Shown here: piece after piece, positions 1 through 5,815 of the stretch
How positions within the stretch are numbered: the first letter of the stretch is position 1
Layout of the letters: every line of letters begins with the position of its first letter
NCBI GenBank assembly: GCA_001303665.1
Contig: LJUF01000228.1
Span: 1-5,952, forward strand
Direction: 5' to 3'
DNA: 5,952 nucleotides
From: Phycisphaerae bacterium SM23_33
Lineage (GTDB): Bacteria; Planctomycetota; Phycisphaerae; SM23-33
Made by a program: the position numbers and the translations under genes
The notes under the pieces: model-generated
What the model was told of the DNA's origin: nothing
Seen by the model: the letters and a program-made list of their open reading frames with translations, nothing else
Databases searched by the model: none

Positions 1-561
1 CGCCACCACGACCTTGCTGGGACGCAGCGTCCTGCCTTTGAGGCGGTAGCCCTTTTGCGCCTCCGTGATGACCGTTTGGGGCGGGTGGTCGGCTGTCGGC
101 TGCTGCATGAGGGCCGAGTGCAGGTCGGGGTCGAAGGGCCTGCCCGCGGCGTCGATGACCGTCAGCCCGAACCGGCCGAGGGCGGCCAGCGCGTTGTCGT
201 GCACCAGCTGCATTCCCCTCAGCAGGGGGTCGTCGGCGTCGTGGTTGGCGCGGCCGGCCTCCAAGGCGCGCTCCATGTCGTCCAGGATGGTCAGCACCGC
301 CTTCATCAGCTCCTCCTGGGCGTATTCCCGCGCCTGGGCGAGGTCGCGCTGGACGCGCTTCTGGTAATTCTGGTAGTCGGCGGAGACGCGCTCCAGCCTG
401 GCCAGCAGTTCGTCGCGCTGGGCCTGGAGGTCCTGGGTCTGTTGCTCGGGCTGGGCCAGGCCCTGGGTCTCCGCCGGGGCGGCCGTTGCGCCCTGGGGGT
501 CGGCGTCGGTCTGGGCCGTCGGCCCCTGGTCGGTCTTGCCTTTGCTCTTCTTCCTGCTCAT
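1..561 (-). CDS. grpE: GrpE, nucleotide exchange factor of DnaK (3' end cut by window edge)
   Basis: GrpE is the cytoplasmic nucleotide exchange factor that opens DnaK to release ADP and so completes the DnaK-DnaJ cycle. I translated 187 codons from the ATG at 561-559; the frame is open to base 1, so the stop lies outside. Residues 1-45 are a low-complexity Gln/Thr/Ala/Pro region starting MSRKKSKGK, as is usual for the disordered N-terminus. Residues 46-105 are charged and heptad-like (DELLARLERVSADYQNYQKR, then LTILDDMERAL), matching the long dimerisation helix. The C-terminal beta domain shows FDPDLHSALMQQP (143-155) and GYRLKGRTLRPSKVVVA (171-187), the family's signature ending. E. coli GrpE has 197 residues, so probably only a few to about twenty are missing. 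An AGGGGA ribosome binding site at 573-568 sits 6 nt before the start. It follows dnaJ by 74 nt and is presumably cotranscribed with it. Confidence 0.95.
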   Translation of the reverse strand, partial: MSRKKSKGKTDQGPTAQTDADPQGATAAPAETQGLAQPEQQTQDLQAQRDELLARLERVSADYQNYQKRVQRDLAQAREYAQEELMKAVLTILDDMERALEAGRANHDADDPLLRGMQLVHDNALAALGRFGLTVIDAAGRPFDPDLHSALMQQPTADHPPQTVITEAQKGYRLKGRTLRPSKVVVA

Positions 562-603
562 GGTACGTCCCCTGCCCTTGGGGCCCGGGGGCCTGGAGGG
601 CTG

Positions 604-630
604 CCGGCACGAGGCGAAGGCCTCGGCCGG
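604..630 (-). other. Stem-loop in the dnaJ-grpE gap
   Basis: CCGGC (604-608) and CGAGGC (610-615) pair perfectly with GCCTCG (620-625) and GCCGG (626-630). This gives an 11-bp stem with one bulged A (609) and a 4-nt loop. It begins 5 nt after the dnaJ stop codon. No T-run follows on the transcribed strand, so it does not look like a classical intrinsic terminator. It may be an mRNA-stability or partial-attenuation element; the function is inferred only. Confidence 0.55.
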
Positions 631-635
631 ACGCA

Positions 636-1769
636 CTACTTGCTAGCGAAGTACTCCTTGAGTTTCTCAAAGAAGCTCTTGCGCTGCGGGGAGACGTTCG
701 TCTCTTCGGTCTGGGCATAGGCCGACAGCAGCTCCCGCTGTTTCTGCGTGAGCTTTTTGGGGATCTCCACGAACAGCTGCACGTGGAGGTCTCCCCGGCG
801 GCCGGTACGCGGCGAGGGCAGCCCCCGCCGCGAAAGCGTCACGATGTCGGCGTTCTGCGTGCCCGGGGGGATCTTGATCTCTTCCATGCCGGACAGGGTG
901 GGCACCTGGATTCTTGCGCCGAGGGCGGCCTGTGCGAAGCCGATGGGCACCTGGCAGACCAGGTCGTTTCCGTGTCGGCTGAGCAGCGGGTGCGGGCCCA
1001 CGCGCACGTAGCAGTGCAGGTCGCCGCGGCTGGTGCCGGCTTGGCCCGGCTCGCCCTCGCCCCGCATGCGGACCACCTGCCCGTCGTGGACGCCGGGGGG
1101 GATGTGCACGGTGAGGACGCGCTTCTTCTTCCTCCGCCCGCTGCCGCGGCAGTCCTTGCACGGATCGTCCACCAGGCTGCCCTTGCCCTGGCATCGCGGG
1201 CACGTGACGATCCGCACGCTCAGGCCGAGCAGGCTCTCCACCTGCTGCTGCACCTGCCCGTGCCCGCCGCAGGTGCCGCACCGCTTGGGGCTGCTGCCCG
1301 GCTTGGCGCCGCTGCCGGCGCAGGTGTCGCACAGGTCCATCCGCTCGAACTCCAGCGTCTGGTCCACGCCGGTGGCCACCTGCTCCAGCGTCAGCTCCAC
1401 TTCCGTCTCGAGGTCGTAGCCGCGCTCCGCCGCCGCCGTCCGCCGGCGTCCGCCGAATCCCATCCCCCCGAAGATGTCCTCGAACATGGAGAAGATGTCG
1501 CCGAAGCCCATGCTCGAGTAGTCGTGGACGCCCACCCCGCGGAGGCCCTCGTGCCCGAACCGGTCGTAGCGCTGGCGCTTGACGTTGTCGGAAAGGACCT
1601 CGTACGCTTCGGCAAGCTCCTTGAATTTGGCCTCGCCCTCGGCCTTGTCGCCCTTGTAGCTGTCGGGGTGGTACTTCAGTGCCAGCTTGCGGTAGGCCCG
1701 CTTGATCTCGTCCGGGCTGGCGCCGCGGGCGACGCCGAGGACTTCGTAATAGTCACGCTTCCTGGCCAT
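636..1769 (-). CDS. dnaJ: DnaJ (type I Hsp40), DnaK co-chaperone
   Basis: DnaJ binds unfolded protein, passes it to DnaK and stimulates DnaK's ATPase. The product is 377 residues (E. coli DnaJ is 376). The J domain spans about 1-72, starting MARKRDYYEVLGV, with the essential HPD at 34-36. A short linker (about 73-115) holds DIFSMFEDIFG (91-101) but is poor in classical Gly/Phe repeats. The zinc domain has four CxxCxGxG motifs at 147-154, 164-171, 190-197 and 204-211, all complete. The two client-binding beta domains and a C-terminal dimerisation segment follow, including HIPPGVHDGQVVRMRGEGEP and RRGDLHVQLFVEIPKKL. The ATG at 1767-1769 is chosen because the J domain begins there; the 39 in-frame residues upstream fall in repeat DNA and do not resemble DnaJ. 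The ribosome binding site is poor: the nearest GGAG is 14 nt away, inside a repeat arm. Protein identity is secure. Confidence 0.97.
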   Translation of the reverse strand: MARKRDYYEVLGVARGASPDEIKRAYRKLALKYHPDSYKGDKAEGEAKFKELAEAYEVLSDNVKRQRYDRFGHEGLRGVGVHDYSSMGFGDIFSMFEDIFGGMGFGGRRRTAAAERGYDLETEVELTLEQVATGVDQTLEFERMDLCDTCAGSGAKPGSSPKRCGTCGGHGQVQQQVESLLGLSVRIVTCPRCQGKGSLVDDPCKDCRGSGRRKKKRVLTVHIPPGVHDGQVVRMRGEGEPGQAGTSRGDLHCYVRVGPHPLLSRHGNDLVCQVPIGFAQAALGARIQVPTLSGMEEIKIPPGTQNADIVTLSRRGLPSPRTGRRGDLHVQLFVEIPKKLTQKQRELLSAYAQTEETNVSPQRKSFFEKLKEYFASK

Positions 1770-1780
1770 GAGACACGGCC

Positions 1781-1806
1781 GATCTCCAATTCCCCATTGC
1801 CAATTG
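1781..1806 (-). repeat. Left inverted arm, three AAYTGG-type heptads
   Basis: Read on the minus strand this is C, AATTGGC, AATGGGG, AATTGGA, then GATC. Its first 25 plus-strand bases match the reverse complement of the right arm at 23 positions. The outer end lies 11 nt before the dnaJ start codon, and its GGAG is the only Shine-Dalgarno-like string near that start. Confidence 0.7.
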
Positions 1807-1899
1807 AACACAAGCCGGACATGCGCGTGCGCTGCGGCTATTGTGCCATCGGCGTTTTCCCGCCGCGGCTGTACGCTCGTACGCAACGTTCGGCAACAT

Positions 1900-1942
1900 G
1901 ACGGAGGGGCGCGTCGGACCGCTGCCGAGGCGCCCCTCCGTC
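1900..1942 (-). other. Strong 13-bp stem-loop between groEL-2 and dnaJ
   Basis: Bases 1900-1912 (GACGGAGGGGCGC) pair perfectly with 1930-1942 (GCGCCCCTCCGTC). After a G-G mismatch, TCGG (1914-1917) pairs with CCGA (1925-1928) around a 7-nt loop. This is the most stable-looking structure in the window. On the transcribed strand it lies about 50 nt past the groEL-2 stop, but the following bases (ATGTTGCCG) form no U-tract. It may attenuate read-through into dnaJ-grpE or protect the 3' end of the groEL-2 message. Confidence 0.6.
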
Positions 1943-1960
1943 CACTGGCAATGCGCGTCT

Positions 1961-1993
1961 CAATTGGAAATTGGCAATCGGGAACTGGAGATC
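1961..1993 (+). repeat. Right inverted arm, four AAYYGG-type heptads
   Basis: The plus strand reads C, AATTGGA, AATTGGC, AATCGGG, AACTGGA, GATC. It is the inverted partner of 1781-1806 with one extra heptad. Its last two bases (1992-1993) are part of the groEL-2 TGA stop (1992-1994), so the repeat abuts and partly defines the end of that gene. Confidence 0.7.
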
Positions 1994-3611
1994 ATCTGAC
2001 CGCCCCGGCCGGCTCTTGCTCTTCCTTCTTCTGGTCGTACTCGGTGACCATCAGGTCGGTGGTCAGCAGCAGGCCGGCCACGGAGGCGGCGTTCTGGAGG
2101 GCGGTGCGGGAGACCTTGGCCGGGTCGATGATGCCGGCCTTCATCATGTCCACGAACTGGCCGGTGGAGGCGTCGTAGCCGATCTTGCCGCCCTTCTCAA
2201 GGATGTCGGCCACGACCACGCACCCGTCCTCGCCGCTGTTCTCGACGATCTGTTCGGCGGGCGTGGCCAGGGCCTTGGCCACAATGTCCACGCCGATCTT
2301 CTCGTCGCCGCGGGCCTTGTCGCGGACCTTCTCGACGGCCTGGATGGCGTGGAGGAAGACCACCCCGCCGCCGGGGACGATGCCCTCCTCGCTGGCCGCC
2401 CGCGTGGCGTGCACGGCATCGTCGATGAGGTCCTTCCTTTCCTTCATTTCGGCCTCGCTGGCCGCCCCGGCGTTGATCACCGCCACCCCGCCGGTCAGCT
2501 TGGCCAGCCGCTCCTGGAGCTTCTCGCGGTCGTAGTCGCTGGTGGTCTTGTCGATCTGGTTGCGGATCGTCTCGATGCGGGCGGCGATGGCCTTCTTCTT
2601 GCCGGCGCCCTCGATGAGGGTGGTGTCGTCCTTGGTGACCACGACGCGCTTGGCCGTGCCCAGCATGGTCATCTCGACGTTCTCGAGCTTGACGCCCAGG
2701 TCCTCGCTGATCATCTGGGCGCCGGTCAGCGTGGCGATGTCGCCGAGGATGGCCTTTCGGCGGTCCCCGAAGGCCGGGGCCTTCACCGCGCAGGCCCGCA
2801 TCACGCCGCGAAGCTTGTTGATGACCAGGGCGGCCAGGGCCTCGCCCTCGACGTCCTCGGCCACGATCAGCAGGGGCTCTGCGGCCGTGGCCACCTTCTC
2901 CAACAGCGGGATCATGTCCCGGATGCTGGAGAGCTTCTTCTCGTGGACCAGGATGAGCGGGTCTTCCAGGACGCACTCCAGGGTGTTCGGGTCGGTCATG
3001 AAGTAGGCCGAGATGTACCCCTTGTCGAACTGCATGCCCTCGACGATCTCCAGCTCGTTGGTCAGGCCTTTGCCTTCCTCGACGGTGATCACGCCTTCGG
3101 TGCCCACCTTGTCGAAGGCCTCGGCGATGAGCTGGCCGATGTCCTTCTCCCAGTTGCACGCGACGGTGGCGACGTTCCGCAGGTCGTCGTTGCTCTTGAC
3201 GGGGCGGGCCTCCTGGGCGATCGAGGCCACCGCCGCCTCGACGGCCATGTCGATCCCGCGCTTGACCGCCATCGGATTCGCCCCGGCGATGACATTCTTG
3301 AGGCCCTCTTTCATGATGGCCTCGGCGAGCACGACGGCCGTCGTCGTGCCGTCGCCGGCTACGTCCGCCGTCTTCGAGGCAACCTGATTGGCCATCTTCG
3401 CGCCCATGTTCTCAAACGGGTTGGGCAGGTCGATCTCCTTCGAGACCGTCACGCCGTCCTTGGTGACCTTCGGGGAGCCGTAGGATTTCTGAAGCAGCAC
3501 GTTCCGCCCGGTCGGCCCGAGGGTGACCTTTACGGCGGCCGCCAGCTTCGATACCCCCTCCAGCATCGCCGCCCGGGCGTCCGTCTCGTACAGCATCTGT
3601 TTTGCCGCCAT
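1992..3611 (-). CDS. groEL: GroEL chaperonin, copy 2 (60 kDa Hsp60)
   Basis: This is the subunit of the double-ring ATP-driven folding chamber that works with GroES. It has 539 residues (E. coli has 548) and appears full length. ATP-site residues are present: TLGPTGR (30-36), TKDGV with Asp52, GDGTTT with Asp87 (86-91), Asp398 in IDDAVHATR, PGGGVVF, and AGIIDP near the end. The substrate/GroES-binding face has GYISAYF with both tyrosines and the Phe, plus IPLLEKV. Oddities are ACNWE at 151-155, with Trp154 and Glu155 where Asp is usual, and Leu395 in place of Arg395. The C-terminus (KKEEQEPAGAVR) has no Gly-Gly-Met tail. The ATG at 3611 follows AAGGAG by 7 nt and gives the family N-terminus MAAKQ. 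The gene lies 47 nt after groES, as in an ordinary groESL pair. It resembles the second GroEL class I associate with planctomycetes; specialised clients are possible but not shown. Confidence 0.97.
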   Translation of the reverse strand: MAAKQMLYETDARAAMLEGVSKLAAAVKVTLGPTGRNVLLQKSYGSPKVTKDGVTVSKEIDLPNPFENMGAKMANQVASKTADVAGDGTTTAVVLAEAIMKEGLKNVIAGANPMAVKRGIDMAVEAAVASIAQEARPVKSNDDLRNVATVACNWEKDIGQLIAEAFDKVGTEGVITVEEGKGLTNELEIVEGMQFDKGYISAYFMTDPNTLECVLEDPLILVHEKKLSSIRDMIPLLEKVATAAEPLLIVAEDVEGEALAALVINKLRGVMRACAVKAPAFGDRRKAILGDIATLTGAQMISEDLGVKLENVEMTMLGTAKRVVVTKDDTTLIEGAGKKKAIAARIETIRNQIDKTTSDYDREKLQERLAKLTGGVAVINAGAASEAEMKERKDLIDDAVHATRAASEEGIVPGGGVVFLHAIQAVEKVRDKARGDEKIGVDIVAKALATPAEQIVENSGEDGCVVVADILEKGGKIGYDASTGQFVDMMKAGIIDPAKVSRTALQNAASVAGLLLTTDLMVTEYDQKKEEQEPAGAVR

Positions 3612-3618
3612 CGCTTCG

Positions 3619-3624
3619 CTCCTT
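3619..3624 (-). promoter_or_regulatory. Ribosome binding site of groEL-2
   Basis: AAGGAG on the minus strand, 7 nt before the ATG at 3611, is a full Shine-Dalgarno match. It fixes the start of groEL-2. Confidence 0.85.
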
Positions 3625-3635
3625 GTCTCTTGCCA

Positions 3636-3652
3636 GCCGCAGGGGCTGCGGC
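3636..3652 (-). other. Stem-loop in the groES-groEL-2 gap
   Basis: GCCGCAG (3636-3642) pairs perfectly with CTGCGGC (3646-3652) around a 3-nt loop. It starts 6 nt after the groES stop and ends 11 nt before the groEL-2 ribosome binding site. No U-tract follows. It could set the groES/groEL-2 expression ratio through processing or stability; that role is inferred. Confidence 0.55.
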
Positions 3653-3658
3653 GCCCGG

Positions 3659-3949
3659 TTACTTCTCAATGATCGCCAGGACGTCCGATTCCTTCATCAG
3701 GACGTACTCCTCGCCATCGATCTTGACCTCCGTGCCGGAGTACCTGCCGTAGAAGACCTCGTCGCCCTTCTTGAGGCTCATCTGGCCGCGCTTGCCGCTG
3801 TCCAGCAGCTTGCCCGGGCCCACGGCCATCACCTTGCCCCGCTGGGGCTTCTCCTGGGCCGTGTCCGGTAGAACGATCCCGCCGGGGGTCTTGTCCTCGG
3901 CCTGGGACTGCTTGATCAACACCCTGTCGTCCAACGGTTTCACTGCCAT
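3659..3949 (-). CDS. groES: GroES co-chaperonin (10 kDa Hsp10)
   Basis: GroES forms the seven-subunit lid that closes the GroEL chamber. The product has 96 residues (E. coli 97). It opens MAVKPLDDRVLIKQ, the canonical first strand. The mobile loop is seen in DKTPGGIVLPDTAQEKPQRG, with the hydrophobic IVL that docks on GroEL's apical domain. It ends with KKGDEVFYGRYSGTEVKIDG and EYVLMKESDVLAIIEK, as the family does. The ATG at 3949 is chosen because AAGGAG lies 8 nt upstream and the protein then aligns from residue 1. The frame stays open for 29 more codons to an ATG at 4036, but that extension is a GroEL-tail-like peptide plus spacer, not GroES. It is the only groES here, so it presumably serves both flanking GroELs. 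Confidence 0.97.
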   Translation of the reverse strand: MAVKPLDDRVLIKQSQAEDKTPGGIVLPDTAQEKPQRGKVMAVGPGKLLDSGKRGQMSLKKGDEVFYGRYSGTEVKIDGEEYVLMKESDVLAIIEK

Positions 3950-3957
3950 CGTGATAG

Positions 3958-3963
3958 CTCCTT
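3958..3963 (-). promoter_or_regulatory. Ribosome binding site of groES
   Basis: AAGGAG on the minus strand, 8 nt before the ATG at 3949. It decides between this start and the in-frame upstream ATG at 4036. Confidence 0.85.
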
Positions 3964-4024
3964 CATCTTCGAGCGTCTCGTCGTTCTGCCTGGTCTGGTC
4001 GGGCCCATCGGGCATGCTGGGTCC

Positions 4025-4048
4025 GTACTCGCCCATGTCGTGGGGCCC
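4025..4048 (-). pseudogene. Second copy (relic) of the GroEL-1 C-terminal tail
   Basis: Read on the minus strand this segment encodes GPHDMGEY; groEL-1 ends GPEDMGEY just before its stop (4198-4175). The two 24-nt stretches differ at three positions and share a run of 15 identical bases. The frame is open back to a TGA at about 4081 (residues EAAKRKGRAAGPHDMGEY) and continues without a stop into groES. It is most simply a leftover of a duplicated or recombined groEL 3' end. A translated short peptide or coincidence cannot be excluded. Confidence 0.5.
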
Positions 4049-4087
4049 TGCTGCCCGGCCCTTTCTCTTCGCTGCTTCTCAAGGGGA

Positions 4088-4112
4088 AATCGGAAATCGG
4101 GGCTCCGATTCC
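4088..4112 (-). repeat. Two AATCGG heptads and a small hairpin in the groEL-1/groES gap
   Basis: The plus strand has AATCGGA (4088-4094) followed by AATCGGG (4095-4101), related to the arms around 1781-1993. GGAAATCGG (4092-4100) pairs with CCGATTCC (4105-4112), with one bulged A and a GGCT loop. On the transcribed strand only a short pyrimidine stretch follows, so terminator function is doubtful. Apart from this and the groEL-tail relic, the 222-nt gap shows only a 5-bp hairpin (4157-4169) directly after the groEL-1 stop. Confidence 0.5.
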
Positions 4113-4171
4113 GGCCATCGGCCGCGCTGCGCCTCTGTGGCCACGGCGAAACTCGCCTGCTGGAAGCAGCG

Positions 4172-5812
4172 CTAGTACTCGCCCATGTCCTCGGGGCCCA
4201 TCCCGCCGGGGCCGTGCGGGCCGGGGCCCTCTTCCTCTTCCTTGGGGGCCTCGGTGACGGTCGCGTCGCAGGTCAGCAGGACGGTGGCCACCGACGCGCC
4301 GTTCTGAAGGGCGCAGCGGGTAACCTTGGCCGGGTCGATCACGCCGGCCGCCACGAGATCCTCATAGACCATCTTCTCGGCGTTGAAACCGAAATTGCCC
4401 TTTCCCTGGGTAACCTTTCGGGCGACCACCGCGGCGATCTGGCCGGCGTTGGCCACGATCTGCTTGAGCGGCTCGGACAGGGCCTTGCGAACGATGGCCA
4501 AGCCGGTGGCCTCGTCGCCCCTGGCCTTGATGTCGTCCAGGGCCTTGGCCGCCCGGATCAGCGCCACCCCCCCGCCGGGCAGCACGCCTTCCTCGATGGC
4601 CGCCCGCGTGGCGTGCAGGGCGTCCTCGATGCGGGCCTTCCGCTCCTTCATCTCCGACTCGGTCGCGGCGCCCACGTTGATCTGCGCCACGCCGCCGGCG
4701 AGCTTGGCCAGACGCTCCTGGAGCTTCTCCTTGTCGTAGTCGCTGGTGGTAACGTCGATCTCCTTGCGGATCTGCTCGATCCGGGCCTGGATCTCGGCGG
4801 TCGAGCCGGCGCCCTCGATGATCGTGGTGTTGTCGTTGTCCACGGTGACTTTCTTGGCCGTGCCCAGGTCCGCCAGCGAGATGTGCTCCAGGTCGATCCC
4901 CAGGTCCTTGGTGAACACCTTGGCCCCGGTGAGGATGCCGATGTCCTGCATCATGGCCTTGCGGCGATCGCCGTAGCCGGGGGCCTTGACCGCACAAACG
5001 CCCAGGATGCCCCGCAGCTTGTTGACCACCAGCGTGGCCAGGGCCTCGCCCTCGATGTCCTCGGCGATGATCAGCATCGGGCGCTTGGCCTGCGAGACCT
5101 TCTCCAGCAGCGGCACGAGCTTGGTCACGTTGGAGATCTTCTCCTCGTGGATCAGCACCAGGGGCTTCTCCAGGACGCACTCCATGTCCTCGGGATCGGT
5201 CACGAAGTGAGGCGAGAGGTAGCCCCGATCGAACTGCATTCCCTCGACGACGTCCACGGTGGTCTCAATGCCCTTGCCTTCCTCGACGGTGATGACGCCG
5301 TCGCGCCCGACCTTGCTCATGGCCTCGGCCAACATCTTGCCGATGCTCATGTCGTTGTTGGCGCTGACGGCGGCCACCTTGGGGATGTCGTCGTCGGTGA
5401 CGGGCTGGGCGAGGTTGGCCAGCTCCTTGACGACGGCGTCCACGGCCTTTCGGATGCCGCGGGCCAGGGCCATGGCATCGGCGCCGGCGGCCAGGTTGCG
5501 GTAGCCTTCTCGGAAGATGGCCTCGGCCAGGACCGTCGCGGTGGTCGTGCCGTCGCCGGCGGCGTCGGAGGTCTTGCTTGCCGCTTCCTTGACCAGCTGC
5601 GCCCCCAGGTTCTCGCTCTTGTCGTGCAGCTCGATCTCCTCCGCGACGGTCACGCCGTCCTTGGTGATGGTCGGCGCCCCCCAGCCCTTGTCCAGCAAGG
5701 CGCTGCGCCCACGCGGGCCGAGCGTGCTCTTCACCGCCCGTGCCATCTTCTCCACACCCGTCAACAGCGCCTCGCGGGCATCGCTGTCGAATATCAGCTG
5801 CTTGGCCGCCAT
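4172..5812 (-). CDS. groEL: GroEL chaperonin, copy 1 (60 kDa Hsp60)
   Basis: This is the ATP-dependent folding-chamber subunit, 546 residues, first gene of the cluster. Equatorial ATP-site residues are intact: TLGPRGR (30-36), TKDGV with Asp52, GDGTTT with Asp87, Asp in IEDALHATR, PGGGVAL and AGVIDP. The apical face reads GYLSPHF (197-203), so the second tyrosine of E. coli GroEL (Tyr203) is His202; VPLLEKV and LATLVVNKL follow. SANND and KARIED keep the Asp and Arg equivalent to E. coli Asp155 and Arg395. The C-terminus is acidic, then Gly/Pro/His/Met-rich (PHGPGGMGPEDMGEY), a version of the GGM tail that projects into the cavity. The ATG at 5812 gives the family start MAAKQLIF and follows AAAGGAG by 9 nt; the 39 in-frame codons upstream are leader sequence. 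LLDKGWGAP and SPHF look planctomycete-type. It is probably the main housekeeping or heat-shock GroEL; that ranking is inferred. Confidence 0.97.
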   Translation of the reverse strand: MAAKQLIFDSDAREALLTGVEKMARAVKSTLGPRGRSALLDKGWGAPTITKDGVTVAEEIELHDKSENLGAQLVKEAASKTSDAAGDGTTTATVLAEAIFREGYRNLAAGADAMALARGIRKAVDAVVKELANLAQPVTDDDIPKVAAVSANNDMSIGKMLAEAMSKVGRDGVITVEEGKGIETTVDVVEGMQFDRGYLSPHFVTDPEDMECVLEKPLVLIHEEKISNVTKLVPLLEKVSQAKRPMLIIAEDIEGEALATLVVNKLRGILGVCAVKAPGYGDRRKAMMQDIGILTGAKVFTKDLGIDLEHISLADLGTAKKVTVDNDNTTIIEGAGSTAEIQARIEQIRKEIDVTTSDYDKEKLQERLAKLAGGVAQINVGAATESEMKERKARIEDALHATRAAIEEGVLPGGGVALIRAAKALDDIKARGDEATGLAIVRKALSEPLKQIVANAGQIAAVVARKVTQGKGNFGFNAEKMVYEDLVAAGVIDPAKVTRCALQNGASVATVLLTCDATVTEAPKEEEEGPGPHGPGGMGPEDMGEY

Positions 5813-5815
5813 AGG

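Larger units (their letters stand above)
1781..1993. other. 213-bp intergenic unit bounded by inverted heptad-repeat arms
   Basis: Almost the whole gap between groEL-2 and dnaJ is enclosed by two inverted arms (1781-1806 and 1961-1993), both with GATC at the outer end. The interior (1807-1960) has no ORF of note. It holds a strong stem-loop (1900-1942), a small GTACG-CT-CGTAC hairpin (1871-1882), and ATGCGCGT both near its start and near its end. Terminal inverted repeats, small size and lack of coding suggest a MITE-like or structured intergenic repeat, but I see no clear target-site duplication. It could equally be one large RNA stem-loop, since the arms would pair in the operon mRNA. The mobile interpretation is inference. 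Confidence 0.45.

Noticed and set aside
55..720. 221-codon plus-strand open frame opposite grpE
   Set aside because: Shadow of grpE, whose minus-strand frame shows the full GrpE signature.
486..1901. 471-codon plus-strand open frame opposite dnaJ
   Set aside because: Low-complexity Ala/Leu/Val/His protein antisense to a DnaJ with all motifs intact; no family resemblance or good ribosome binding site.
1900..1942. Classical rho-independent terminator
   Set aside because: The stem is strong but no U-tract follows on the transcribed strand, so only a structured element is claimed.
1971..3752. 593-codon plus-strand open frame opposite groEL-2 and groES
   Set aside because: It mirrors GC-rich codons of secure minus-strand genes, has no recognisable domains and crosses two genes and their gap; typical antisense shadow.
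3950..4036. GroES starting at the ATG at 4036
   Set aside because: A perfect AAGGAG precedes the ATG at 3949 and canonical GroES begins there; the upstream frame is kept only as a groEL-tail relic.
2397..4620. Near-identical DNA runs shared by the two groEL genes (for example around 2397-2417 and 4599-4619) as repeats or gene conversion
   Set aside because: They coincide with the most conserved protein motif (HATRAA) and codon bias explains them.
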